64,000 nucleotides of DNA from CANKJK01 sp964400405 (GTDB taxonomy: Bacteria; Acidobacteriota; Vicinamibacteria; Vicinamibacterales; UBA2999): the NCBI GenBank assembly GCA_964400405.1, contig CAYNUO010000008.1, positions 4,426 through 68,425 on the forward strand, read 5' to 3'. Below are positions 8,519-17,292 of this stretch, piece after piece (position 1 is the first letter of the stretch; every line of letters begins with the position of its first letter). A model generated the notes under the pieces. The model did no database searches. It was not told the origin of the DNA and saw only the letters and a program-made list of their open reading frames with translations. Both the position numbers and the translations under genes were made by a program.

Positions 8519-9205
8519 CTAGGCCGCGTTCTTGATGAACCAGTCCACGAGCTCCGACGAGGAGTTATCCATCTCCACGTTGAAGTGCTCGATACGGCCC
8601 GTCAGGTAGTTGTAGAACCAGACGGCCGGGATGGCCACGAACAGTCCGAGCGCCGTTTCGATGAGCGCCTCAGCGATACCGGCCGAGACCGCGCCGATGC
8701 CGGAGGAACCGCCGGCAGAGGCGATACCCACGAAGGCGTTGATAACGCCGATAACCGTGCCGAGCAGTCCGACGAACGGCGCCGTGGAACCGATGGTCGC
8801 CAGCACGCTGACACCCTTCTTCAGGTCGGCGGCGGTCAGGGCCGTCGCACGCTGAATGGCGCGGCGGACCGTGTCCAGAACGTCATCGCGGTTGCCCGAG
8901 AGACCCGCTTCCTTCTGGTACTGGAACTCCTGAAGGCCGGCGCCCACCACCTTCGCGAGGTGGCTGTAGCGGTAGTCCTTCGAGCCCGCCAGCGCGATCG
9001 CCTCCTTGAGGCGGCCGTCCTTGAGGTGCTTGGCGACCTGGGGAGCGAAGATCTTCGACTGGTTCCGCGCCTGGTTGTAGGTGTAGATGCGCTCGATCGC
9101 CACACCGATGGACCAGAACGACATGATGAACAGGACCACCGCCACGGCGATGGCGGGACCGGTCATGGTCTGGGCAATTTCAATAAGATTCAGCTCGCCA
9201 CCCAT
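8519..9205 (-). CDS. exbB: MotA/TolQ/ExbB proton channel family protein
   Basis: A 228-residue inner-membrane protein forming the pentameric proton channel around ExbD. Three hydrophobic helices are visible: one near residues 14-37, and two in the C-terminal half including GSTAPFVGLLGTVIGVINAF and ALGLFVAIPAVWFYNYL, the TolQ/MotA signature. The large cytoplasmic loop lies between helices 1 and 2. It is preceded by tonB (138-base spacer) and followed by two exbD genes; together they energise TonB-dependent outer-membrane uptake. Confidence 0.94.
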   Translation of the reverse strand: MGGELNLIEIAQTMTGPAIAVAVVLFIMSFWSIGVAIERIYTYNQARNQSKIFAPQVAKHLKDGRLKEAIALAGSKDYRYSHLAKVVGAGLQEFQYQKEAGLSGNRDDVLDTVRRAIQRATALTAADLKKGVSVLATIGSTAPFVGLLGTVIGVINAFVGIASAGGSSGIGAVSAGIAEALIETALGLFVAIPAVWFYNYLTGRIEHFNVEMDNSSSELVDWFIKNAA

Positions 9206-9342
9206 TACGACATCCTCCGCAATCTATTGTTGAGACGATCTGTCGGACAAGTTGGCCCCTCGCCTCGTCTCACGAGCGGGGGAAGAGGCGTAAGGCCTCG
9301 GACTTCTACGAAACTCGTATTCTTCGGGAACTCTGCTTCTGC

Positions 9343-10068
9343 CTAGCTGAGCGTGAACTGAACGGTGACCGTCATGATGACCGGCACGGGCTGACCATTC
9401 AGTGTCGTCGGCGTGAACTGCCACTGCTTCACGGCGTCGATGGCAGCCTGGTCCAGCAACGGGATGGACCGGAGCACGCGGGTGTCCGTGACGCTGCCCG
9501 TCGGTCCGATCGTGGCCTCGATGATCACCACGCCCTGCACGCGGGCGGACTGAGCGATCGACGGATACACGGGCCGGACGTCCTTGGTTTTCTTCGGGGC
9601 CTGGATGTTTCCGCCGACGCGCACCGGAGCCGGAGGCGGCGGAGGCGGCGGGGGCGGCGGGGGCGGCGCATCCGGCACACCGCCGGAGATGCCACCGACG
9701 ACGCCGCCGGGAATGCCACCGTCAACGCCCGCATTGCGGTCGAAGTTGGTGTCCGGCGCTTCCGCTTTGATTTCTGACGGAGCTTCGGTCGGCGCCGCAG
9801 CCGGATTCGGCTGCACCACCGGTTCCGGAGCCTTCGCGGCAGGCGGCGGCGGGGGCGGCGGCGGGGGCGGCGGGGGCGGCGGCGGCGCCACGAAGGCGGC
9901 CATCGCACCAGCTGGAGTCGGCAGGATATCAGCCGCCATCAGCGGGATGATGACCATCCCGAGGATGATGACCGTGTGCACGACAATCGACACGACAACG
10001 GTGGTTCCCTGATTCGAACCCACCTTGACGCTCGGGTCGACAATGTCGCCGAACATGTGACGTGGCAC
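9343..10068 (-). CDS. tonB: TonB-family energy transducer
   Basis: A 241-residue TonB protein. A transmembrane anchor (about residues 20-42) precedes a periplasmic Pro-rich arm with two uninterrupted polyproline runs of 15 and 12 residues (near residues 62-76 and 132-143), separated by a Gly/Pro linker. A C-terminal TonB domain (YPSIAQSARVQGVVIIEATI ... QWQFTPTTLNG) contacts outer-membrane receptors. The GTG at 10068 is chosen because AGGAGG lies 9 bases upstream; the ATG four codons later is farther from it. Long polyproline stretches normally need EF-P for translation. First gene of the operon. Confidence 0.93.
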   Translation of the reverse strand: MPRHMFGDIVDPSVKVGSNQGTTVVVSIVVHTVIILGMVIIPLMAADILPTPAGAMAAFVAPPPPPPPPPPPPPPPAAKAPEPVVQPNPAAAPTEAPSEIKAEAPDTNFDRNAGVDGGIPGGVVGGISGGVPDAPPPPPPPPPPPPAPVRVGGNIQAPKKTKDVRPVYPSIAQSARVQGVVIIEATIGPTGSVTDTRVLRSIPLLDQAAIDAVKQWQFTPTTLNGQPVPVIMTVTVQFTLS

Positions 10069-10117
10069 CGGGCTTACCCTCCTGAGAAACGGAACTTGCG
10101 GTCGGCAAGAGCGGCCG

Positions 10118-10147
10118 ATTATAGCGATCCCGAAAAAACAGTGTCAA
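10118..10147 (-). promoter_or_regulatory. Near-consensus sigma-70 promoter of the tonB operon
   Basis: Read on the minus strand: TTGACA (10147-10142), an 18-base spacer and TATAAT (10123-10118), both hexamers perfect. The predicted start leaves a leader of about 40 bases before the GTG with its AGGAGG site. This is the best promoter in the window. Confidence 0.88.
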
Positions 10148-10250
10148 CGCGCGGCGGAAACCCCTGAGATCCCCGCATTTGCCGAGTTAGACACCGGAAC
10201 ACGCAATTGGCTCCCGGGTCCACGATCAGCCAAAGAGCGCGCAGTATAGC

Positions 10251-10291
10251 CCGGGTCCGGATGATCGCTCCAGCGATTAATCCGGACCCGG
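10251..10291. terminator. Large two-part hairpin after the pyrophosphatase gene
   Basis: An 11-bp GC-rich perfect outer stem (10251-10261 with 10281-10291) encloses an inner ATCGCT/AGCGAT stem. It begins 17 bases past the stop of the minus-strand hppA at 10309. No T-run follows on either strand, so it may protect the 3' end or act with Rho and not be an intrinsic terminator. Confidence 0.5.
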
Positions 10292-10308
10292 AAATGCCTC
10301 AAGTTGCC

Positions 10309-12807
10309 TCAGACCCCTGCCGGCCGCTTGACTTCCGTGCCGATCCGCATCGCGTAGAACGACCGGTAGACAAACACCGCCGACACCGCGAAGAAGAGCG
10401 CCGCGAGCATATGGCTCACGCCGCTGCCCATGTCGACCGTCAGGCGCACGGCCAGCTGCACGGCAAGCAGGCCGAACAGGGTCGTGAACTTGATCACGGG
10501 ATTGAGCGCGACCGACGACGTGTCCTTGAAGGGGTCGCCGACGGTGTCGCCGACGACGGTCGCCGCGTGGAGCGGCGTGTTCTTCATCTTCAGCTCGGTC
10601 TCGACGATCTTCTTCGCGTTGTCCCACGCGCCGCCGGCGTTGGCCATGAAGACGGCCTGGTAGAGGCCGAACAGCGCGATGGAGACGAGATAGCCGACGA
10701 AGAAGTAGGGCTCGACGAACGCGAACGCGAGCGTCGAGAAGAAGACCGTCAGGAAGATGTTGAGCATGCCCTTCTGCGCGTACTGCGTGCAGATCTCGAC
10801 CACCTTCTTGCTGTCCTCGACCGAGGCCTTCTCCGCGCCACCGTCGAGCTTGATGTTCGCCTTGATGAACTCCACGGCGCGGTAGGCGCCCGTCGTGACG
10901 GCCTGCATCGACGCACCCGTGAACCAGTAGATGATCGCGCCGCCGGTCACCAGACCCAGCAGAAAGGGTGCGTGAAGCATCGAAAGGTTCGCGACCAGAT
11001 CGGGACGAAGGCCCTCGGTCAGCTCCATGATGATGGAGAAGATCATCGTGGTCGCGCCGACCACTGCGGTACCGATGAGTACCGGCTTCGCGGTCGCCTT
11101 GAACGTGTTGCCCGCGCCGTCGTTCTCTTCGAGCAGCTCCTTGGCCTTTTCGAAGTCGACGTCGATGCTGAAGTCCTTCTTCAGCTCCTGCTTGATGCCG
11201 GGGACCGACTCGATCACCGACAGCTCGAAGACCGACTGCGCGTTGTCCGTCACCGGCCCGTAGGAGTCGACGGCGATGGTCACGGGGCCCATGCCGAGGA
11301 AGCCGAAGGCCACCAGGCCGAACGCGAAGACCGCCGGCGCCATCATGAAGCCCGGGTCCTGCATGATCGGGCTCGAGGTGGTCACCAGGAAGGCTATCGA
11401 CATCAGCGCGACGATGGTCAGACCGAGCCAGTAGGCGCTGAAGTTGCCCGCCACGAGACCAGACAGCACGTTGAGCGACGGACCACCTTCATTGGAGGAG
11501 GTGACGACTTCCTTGACGTGGGCGGATTCGGTCGACGTGAACACCTTCACCAGCTCGGGGATGATGGCGCCGGCCAGCGTGCCGCACGTGATGATCGTGG
11601 CCAGCTTCCACCAGAGCGTGCTGTCGCCGAGGTCGGCGATGAGCAGGTGCGAGACCACGTAGGTGAGCACGACCGACACGATCGAGGTCAGCCACACCAG
11701 CGAGGTCAGCGGCGCCTCGAAGTTCATCTTCGTGACGGTGCTGTAGCGGGCCTTGGCCACCGCTTCGTTGATGAGGTAGGACGCGCCGCTCGCGATCACC
11801 ATCATGATGCGCATCGCGAAGATCCAGACCAGCAGCTTCACCTGCACGGCTGACTGCGGAACGGCGAGCATGATGAACGTGATGAGCGCGACGCCCGTCA
11901 CGCCGTAGGTCTCGAAGCCGTCCGCTGATGGGCCGACGGAATCGCCGGCGTTGTCTCCGACGCAGTCGGCGATGACGCCCGGGTTGCGGGCGTCGTCTTC
12001 CTTGATGTTGAAGACGATCTTCATCAGGTCGGAACCGATGTCGGCGATCTTCGTGAAGATGCCGCCGGCGATACGGAGCGCGGCCGCGCCGAGCGATTCG
12101 CCGATGGCGAAGCCGATGAAGCACGGCCCGGCGTAGTCACCCGGGATGAAGAGCAGGATGATCAGCATGATCAGCAGCTCGACGCTGATGAGCAGCATGC
12201 CGATGCTCATGCCCGCGCGCAGCGGAATCGCGTAGACCGGGTAGGCCTTGCCCTCGAGGCTGGCAAACGCGGTCCGGGAGTTCGCATACGTGTTCACCCG
12301 GATACCGAACCAGGCCACGCTGTAGCTGCCCAGGATGCCGACGACGCTGAAGAGCAGGATGATGCCGACGCGCAGCGGCTCCATCTCCGACAGCACGCCG
12401 AAATAGAGCACGATGATGACGGCGATGAAGATTTCGAGGATCGCGATGAAGCGGCCCTGCGTGATCAGGTAGGTCTTGCACGTTTCGTAGATCAGCTCGG
12501 AGATCTCGCGCATCGTGCGATGCACCGGCAGGTTCTTCAGCTGGTTGAGGATCACCAGGCCGAAGATGATGCCCAGCGCCGCGACGCCGAGCCCGCCGAA
12601 CAGCAGCGTCCGGCCGTCGTACCCGCCGACATCCGTGCTCGAGAGATCCGGCAGGATCAGATTCGCCTCACCCCCGGTGTGATGCGTGGCGGCTGCCGCC
12701 GCGTGTTCCTGCCCTTCGGCCTGACCAGCCAGGGCCAGGCCCGCCGACGATCCGATCATCATGAGCGCCAGGACAGCGGTGCCCAGGCATTTGATCCACG
12801 ACTTCAT
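10309..12807 (-). CDS. hppA: Membrane-bound proton-translocating pyrophosphatase
   Basis: An 832-residue multi-helix inner-membrane pump that hydrolyses pyrophosphate and moves H+ (or Na+) outward. Catalytic-core motifs are present: EDDARNPGVIADCVGDNAGD, a GPVTDNAQSVFEL segment, and a late GGAWDNAKK segment. At the family K+-selectivity position the sequence reads GNTFKATAK: Lys in place of Ala there is the signature of K+-independent enzymes. Unusual points: it is longer than typical (about 650-780), and it has an extra N-terminal signal-like helix (residues 5-28) followed by a His/Ala-rich loop (HAAAAATHHTGGEAN). Monocistronic, ATG at 12807 with GGGA upstream. Ion specificity is inference. 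Confidence 0.93.
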   Translation of the reverse strand: MKSWIKCLGTAVLALMMIGSSAGLALAGQAEGQEHAAAAATHHTGGEANLILPDLSSTDVGGYDGRTLLFGGLGVAALGIIFGLVILNQLKNLPVHRTMREISELIYETCKTYLITQGRFIAILEIFIAVIIVLYFGVLSEMEPLRVGIILLFSVVGILGSYSVAWFGIRVNTYANSRTAFASLEGKAYPVYAIPLRAGMSIGMLLISVELLIMLIILLFIPGDYAGPCFIGFAIGESLGAAALRIAGGIFTKIADIGSDLMKIVFNIKEDDARNPGVIADCVGDNAGDSVGPSADGFETYGVTGVALITFIMLAVPQSAVQVKLLVWIFAMRIMMVIASGASYLINEAVAKARYSTVTKMNFEAPLTSLVWLTSIVSVVLTYVVSHLLIADLGDSTLWWKLATIITCGTLAGAIIPELVKVFTSTESAHVKEVVTSSNEGGPSLNVLSGLVAGNFSAYWLGLTIVALMSIAFLVTTSSPIMQDPGFMMAPAVFAFGLVAFGFLGMGPVTIAVDSYGPVTDNAQSVFELSVIESVPGIKQELKKDFSIDVDFEKAKELLEENDGAGNTFKATAKPVLIGTAVVGATTMIFSIIMELTEGLRPDLVANLSMLHAPFLLGLVTGGAIIYWFTGASMQAVTTGAYRAVEFIKANIKLDGGAEKASVEDSKKVVEICTQYAQKGMLNIFLTVFFSTLAFAFVEPYFFVGYLVSIALFGLYQAVFMANAGGAWDNAKKIVETELKMKNTPLHAATVVGDTVGDPFKDTSSVALNPVIKFTTLFGLLAVQLAVRLTVDMGSGVSHMLAALFFAVSAVFVYRSFYAMRIGTEVKRPAGV

Positions 12808-12859
12808 CGCGTTCAGTCCCTTCTCTGAGTGAAACGTGCCCGTAATTTGCCCGACTACG

Positions 12860-13462
12860 TTACTGATGACGGACCGTGCCGCCCGACACGATACCGGGTA
12901 ACGACATCCCGCCCGTCAACACGACCCGGATGGCGTCCTCGACGGAGACATCCGGAAACAGCGCCTCGGCCTTCGGGTAGAGCGCAATGTCACCGAGGTA
13001 GAGATGGTTCGTCGGTACATACACCGCGACGAACGGCTCCAGCCCCCGGCCGCGATCGACCACGAACTCCTTGGTGAGAAACCCGAGCGTCAGACCTCGC
13101 CCCGGCACCTCGACCATGACAACCTGCTTGAACCCGTACTCGTTGTCCGGTGAAAACGCCGCGATCAACTGCCGGACCGGCGCGTAGACGGTGCCGAAGA
13201 CCGGGATCCGGCCAAGGATCTCCTCGGCCCGGGCCAGCACCCGCTTTCCGAATACGTTGCTCGTCACCGCGCCCACGGCCAGTACCAGCACCGCCGTGAT
13301 GGCGAGGCCGAGGCCCGGCACACGACGCCCGATCACCCGCACGGACACCGGCGCCGTGAAGCCGTCAATGATACCGAAAACCCACACGAGCGCCGCCACG
13401 CTGACCACCAGCGGAACCAGCACGAAGAAGCCGGTGATGAAACGGCGGCGCAGCCACGACAT
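12860..13462 (-). CDS. DUF502 family membrane protein
   Basis: A 200-residue DUF502 protein of unknown biochemical role. Two N-terminal membrane helices (about residues 10-32 and 50-70) are followed by a cytoplasmic part with the family segments IPVFGTVYAPVRQL, VVMVEVPGRGLTLGFLT and FVAVYVPTNHLY. The ATG at 13462 (MSWLRRRFITGFFVL) gives a correct-length protein; the frame extends upstream without homology. It starts five bases after the uppP stop, at the end of the tgt-yajC-secDF-uppP run, which suggests an envelope role. Confidence 0.88.
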   Translation of the reverse strand: MSWLRRRFITGFFVLVPLVVSVAALVWVFGIIDGFTAPVSVRVIGRRVPGLGLAITAVLVLAVGAVTSNVFGKRVLARAEEILGRIPVFGTVYAPVRQLIAAFSPDNEYGFKQVVMVEVPGRGLTLGFLTKEFVVDRGRGLEPFVAVYVPTNHLYLGDIALYPKAEALFPDVSVEDAIRVVLTGGMSLPGIVSGGTVRHQ

Positions 13463-13467
13463 GGCGG

Positions 13468-14274
13468 TCAGTTCAGGCTCCACCCGTTCCAGAGCGCCAG
13501 AAGCATAAGCCCGCCGGTGGCAATCCGGTACCAGGCAAAGGGCGCAAAGCCCGCACGGCCCACAAAGCGAAGAAACGGTGCGACGACGGCCAGGGACGCC
13601 AGAAACGCCGCGACGAATCCGACCGCTATCTCTGCCGACCTGGGCGAAGCCATGCCCCCCTCCAGGCGCAGGAGGTCGTTGCCGAACGCCGCGGCCATCG
13701 TCGGGACGGCCAGAAAGAACGAGAACTCGGCGGCCGCCGTGCGGTCCATGCCCATCAGCATGCCGCCGATGACCGTCGCGCCGGAGCGGGACACGCCCGG
13801 CACCACGGCCAGAGCCTGGCACAGACCCACACCCAGAGCCCGGCCGACCGGCGTCGCCTCAGCGGACGTAATCGTGGGACGCAGCCGCATCCGCTCGACG
13901 GCCAGCATCACCACGCCACCGAGCACCAGCGCCACCGCGATGGTCGCGGCGCTGCCATACAGGACGGCGGTGATGTACCCGCGGCCAGCGGCCCCGAGCA
14001 GCAGCACCGGCAGGAGCCCGGCACCGAGCGCAATCACGAAGCGCCGCGCGGCGGAGTCATGCGGAAAGGCGCGCACCAGCCCGCCGATCCGGACGCGATA
14101 GAGCCAGACGATCGCGAGGATTGACCCCAGCTGGATCATGATCGTGAACACGCCACCGGGATCCTCGAAGCCGAGCAGCCGTCCGGCGACGAGCAGGTGG
14201 GCGGTGGACGAAACCGGCAGGAACTCCGTCAGACCCTGCAGCGCGCCCAGCAGCGCGGCGTGCACGTAGTTCAC
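13468..14274 (-). CDS. uppP: Undecaprenyl-diphosphatase (BacA/UppP)
   Basis: A 268-residue integral membrane phosphatase that recycles undecaprenyl pyrophosphate to the monophosphate carrier for peptidoglycan and O-antigen synthesis; overproduction is associated with bacitracin resistance. Signature motifs are GALQGLTEFLPVSSTAHL at the N-terminus and PGVSRSGATV in the middle, with about eight helices. The start is GTG at 14274; no clear ribosome binding site is seen, and it lies 46 bases after secF, so it is probably read from the upstream operon. Confidence 0.95.
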   Translation of the reverse strand: MNYVHAALLGALQGLTEFLPVSSTAHLLVAGRLLGFEDPGGVFTIMIQLGSILAIVWLYRVRIGGLVRAFPHDSAARRFVIALGAGLLPVLLLGAAGRGYITAVLYGSAATIAVALVLGGVVMLAVERMRLRPTITSAEATPVGRALGVGLCQALAVVPGVSRSGATVIGGMLMGMDRTAAAEFSFFLAVPTMAAAFGNDLLRLEGGMASPRSAEIAVGFVAAFLASLAVVAPFLRFVGRAGFAPFAWYRIATGGLMLLALWNGWSLN

Positions 14275-14320
14275 GGGCGGCCGAGTGCCTCACCGGGTAC
14301 CACGCGAACCGGAACGTCCG

Positions 14321-15313
14321 TCAGGCGTTCGCCTTACGGCCGGCCTTCCCGCGCCGGGATGCCGAGACGGCCGGTTCGACAGCCTGGGCCGACGCCACCG
14401 GCTTCCGGCCCTGCCAGAAGGTCACGATCGCCGCGGCCACGAAGACGCTCGAGTAGGTGCCGGTCACGATGCCGATCACCATCGTGAACGCGAAGCCCGC
14501 CAGCACGTCGCCGCCGAAGAGCAGCAGCGCAATCGCGGACAGCAGCGCCGTGCCCGCCGTGATGATCGTCCGGCTGAGCGTCTGGTTCAGCGCGACGTTG
14601 ATCGTCTCGGAGAGCGACGCCCGCCGGTTGGCGCGCAGATTCTCGCGGACGCGGTCGAAGATGACGATCGTGTCGTTGGTCGAGTAACCCGTCACCGTCA
14701 GGATGGCGGCGATGACGTTCAGCGTGATGTCGTACTGGAAGAACGCGAGGAACGCGACCGTGACCAGGATGTCGTGGATGCTGGCCACCACGGCGCCGAC
14801 TGCGAACGACAGCTGGAACCGGAACGCGATGTAGGCCAGGATGCCGACCAGCGAGGCGAGGAACGCGTAGATCCCCTTCTCGGTCAGCTCGCGGCCCACG
14901 GACGGGCCGACGATTTCCGTGCCGACCACGCTGAACCCGCCGAGGTTCCCCTTCCGCAGGGCATCCTCGGCCACCTTCGCCGTCGAACCCAGCGCGGCGC
15001 CGGCTTCCGCGCCGACCTGCGGCACGCGGACCATGACCTGGCGCTGGCCCGGGTCACCGTAGGAGGTGACCATGATGTTCTGGCCGCCGCCCGGGAAGTT
15101 CTTGTCGAGCGTCGAGCGGACGTCCTCCACCGACGGCATCTGCTCGAACTGCGCGATGATCGCCGTGCCGCCGGCGAACTCGATGCCCAGCGGAATGCCC
15201 TTCGTGACGACGACGCCGAGCCCGGCGAGGATCACGACCCACGACAGCGCAATCGCGTGCCAGCGCCAGCGGAGAAAATCGAACGAGGTGTTGTGCAGGA
15301 TCTGCATCGGCAA
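14321..15313 (-). CDS. secF: Protein translocase subunit SecF
   Basis: A 330-residue SecF. With SecD it uses the proton motive force to pull preproteins through SecYEG and release them to the periplasm. Six helices; the GIEFAGGTAI motif follows the first helix, the periplasmic P1-like loop follows, and the conserved STNDTIVIFDRVREN segment lies in the second half. The C-terminus is Arg/Lys-rich. It starts three bases after the secD stop. Confidence 0.95.
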   Translation of the reverse strand: MPMQILHNTSFDFLRWRWHAIALSWVVILAGLGVVVTKGIPLGIEFAGGTAIIAQFEQMPSVEDVRSTLDKNFPGGGQNIMVTSYGDPGQRQVMVRVPQVGAEAGAALGSTAKVAEDALRKGNLGGFSVVGTEIVGPSVGRELTEKGIYAFLASLVGILAYIAFRFQLSFAVGAVVASIHDILVTVAFLAFFQYDITLNVIAAILTVTGYSTNDTIVIFDRVRENLRANRRASLSETINVALNQTLSRTIITAGTALLSAIALLLFGGDVLAGFAFTMVIGIVTGTYSSVFVAAAIVTFWQGRKPVASAQAVEPAVSASRRGKAGRKANA

Positions 15314-15316
15314 CCC

Positions 15317-16912
15317 TTAGATCGAGAGCGTCGTCGCCTGACGGCGACGCGACAGCTCGAATTCGAACAGCGTCTTCGACACGAAGGTCGAGGTGAACAG
15401 GTTCGACAGCAGGCCGATGGACAGCGTGACGGCGAACCCGCGGATCGGCCCCGTGCCGAACTGGAAGAGGAAGGCTGCGGCAATCAGTGCGGAGATGTGG
15501 GTGTCCAGCAGCGTCAGGAAGACGCGTCCGAATCCGGCGTTGATCGACGCGCGCACGCCGCGCTGGGCGGCCAGCTCTTCCTTGATACGCTCGAAGATCA
15601 GCACGTTCGAGTCGACGCCGATACCCATCGTCAGCACGAAGCCCGCGATACCCGGCAGCGTCATCACGGCACCGATGTACGCCATCAGCCCGAGCAGGAT
15701 GACCAGGTTGAAGATGAGCGCGATGATGGCGTTGACGCCCGACAGCCGGTAGTAGACCAGCATGAACAGGATGATCAGGACCAGGCCGACCAGCGAGGCG
15801 ACCACGCCGGACCGGATCGAATCCGCGCCGAGGCTCGGACCGATGGACCGCTCTTCAAGGTAGGTCAGCGACGCCGGCAGCGCACCGGAGCGCAGCACGA
15901 GCGACAGGTCCTGCGCCTCCTGCTGCGTGAAGCTGCCGGTGATACGGCCCTGGTCGGTGATGCGGCTTTCGATGGTCGGCGCCGAGAACACGCGGCCGTC
16001 AAGCACGATGCCGAGCTGCCGGCCGATGTTCGCGGAAGTCGCCGTGCCGAACTTGCGGGCGCCTTCCTGATTGAGCGTGAAGCTGACCGCCGGCAGGTTG
16101 TTCTCGTCCAGCGTCGGGCGGGCGTTGCGCAGGTCCCGTCCTGTGACAGCTGAAACCTTGCGGACCATGTAGTAGACCGTGGTACCCGCGCTGCCCGGCG
16201 CGCTGGAGGTACCGGGGAGGACTTCCATGCCCTGCGGCGGCTGGCCGCCGGGGACGAGGTCCTCCTTCGCCGACGCCGGGCCCTGCTCGACGATCTTCAG
16301 CTCGAGCATGCCGGGTGAACCGATGATGGACTTGGCACGCTCGACGTCGGTCACGCCCGGAAGCTGGACGAGGATCTGGTCGCCGTTCTGGCCCTGTTGC
16401 GCGATGCTGGGCTCGGCCACGCCGAGCTCGTTGACGCGACGCTCGATCGTCTGGCGGGCCTGGACGACGGCCTCATCGCGGAGCTGCTTCTGGATGTTCG
16501 CCTTCATCGTGAAGACGAAGGAGCCGGTCCCGCCGGAGCTGCGGTCGAAGTTCGTCTGGATGTCGGTGGCCGCCTGCCGGAACGCCTGTTCCTGCGGCGG
16601 CTGGACGCCGTCGACCTTGAACGCGACGGGAGACGTGGTGGCGATGGACGTCGTCACGATCGACGCCTTGGTCAGCGCCTCCCGCAGGCGCTCCATCTCA
16701 CCTTCCGTCTCGACGCGAAGCGCATCGTCGGTCTGCACACGCAGGACGAGATGCACGCCGCCCTTGAGGTCCAGCCCCAGCTTGAGCTGGAGACTGGCCA
16801 GCACCGCAGGTACCGGCAGCTTCAGGGAGGGAGCCGCGATCGGGTAGACGCCGACGATGGCGAAGACCACGAACGTGACGAGAGAGATAGTCAGCTTCCA
16901 GCGAAGGCTCAT
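15317..16912 (-). CDS. secD: Protein translocase subunit SecD
   Basis: A 531-residue SecD. One N-terminal helix, then GLDLKGGVHLVLRV, the large periplasmic P1 domain (residues about 60-330) and five C-terminal helices containing the TLPGIAGFVLTMGIGVDSNVL signature. Length is close to the E. coli-type protein. It lies between yajC (six-base spacer) and secF, the classic order. Confidence 0.96.
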   Translation of the reverse strand: MSLRWKLTISLVTFVVFAIVGVYPIAAPSLKLPVPAVLASLQLKLGLDLKGGVHLVLRVQTDDALRVETEGEMERLREALTKASIVTTSIATTSPVAFKVDGVQPPQEQAFRQAATDIQTNFDRSSGGTGSFVFTMKANIQKQLRDEAVVQARQTIERRVNELGVAEPSIAQQGQNGDQILVQLPGVTDVERAKSIIGSPGMLELKIVEQGPASAKEDLVPGGQPPQGMEVLPGTSSAPGSAGTTVYYMVRKVSAVTGRDLRNARPTLDENNLPAVSFTLNQEGARKFGTATSANIGRQLGIVLDGRVFSAPTIESRITDQGRITGSFTQQEAQDLSLVLRSGALPASLTYLEERSIGPSLGADSIRSGVVASLVGLVLIILFMLVYYRLSGVNAIIALIFNLVILLGLMAYIGAVMTLPGIAGFVLTMGIGVDSNVLIFERIKEELAAQRGVRASINAGFGRVFLTLLDTHISALIAAAFLFQFGTGPIRGFAVTLSIGLLSNLFTSTFVSKTLFEFELSRRRQATTLSI

Positions 16913-16918
16913 AACGGC

Positions 16919-17257
16919 TTATCCGTTGGCCCCGGCTTCCGGGACCACGCGCTCCTGTCCTTGATACCCGACTACGGCGTTGCGCGAGATGTCGACTCTG
17001 ACGCGCTCCGCGATTTCGATCTTCAGGTGGTCTTCCTCCACCTTGATGATGGTCCCGAAGATGCCACCCGAGGTCACGATGCGATCCCCTGCCTTCAACG
17101 CCGCCAGAAACTCCTGCACCTTCTTCTGGCGCCGCCGCATCGGCAGCAGCAGCACGACGTAGAAGATGCCGAGAATCAGGACGGCGGGAAGCAGTCCCAG
17201 GAGCGGATTGCCGCCTTGCGGAGCAGCCATCGCCAGCACGAAATCGGGGTTTGCCAT
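16919..17257 (-). CDS. yajC: Preprotein translocase accessory subunit YajC
   Basis: A 112-residue YajC from the ATG at 17257 (MANPDFVLAMAAPQGG). One membrane helix (about residues 20-40), then the RRRQKKVQEFLAALKAGDRIVTSGGIFGTI signature in two parts, and a small beta domain. It associates with SecDF. A GTG at 17296 in the same frame overlaps the tgt stop as GTGA, the coupling style used elsewhere in this window, so a start 13 codons earlier is possible; the chosen ATG has GGAAG just upstream. Confidence 0.93.
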   Translation of the reverse strand: MANPDFVLAMAAPQGGNPLLGLLPAVLILGIFYVVLLLPMRRRQKKVQEFLAALKAGDRIVTSGGIFGTIIKVEEDHLKIEIAERVRVDISRNAVVGYQGQERVVPEAGANG

Positions 17258-17292
17258 CGCTTCCATTCTGGGTACACCGGGCACGTTCCCGG

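Noticed and set aside
9631..9890. GGC/GGG trinucleotide runs that could be a microsatellite or repeat array
   Set aside because: They encode the polyproline arms of TonB in frame; no repeat structure beyond the codons. The same applies to about 38228-38275 in the cupin gene.
14285..16153. Very long open frame on the plus strand opposite secF-secD, and similar long antisense frames opposite relA, folC, hppA, kup and the aminopeptidase
   Set aside because: They lie entirely across strongly recognised genes, have His/Arg/Asp-rich nonsense composition and no family motifs. High GC content removes stop codons from antisense frames.
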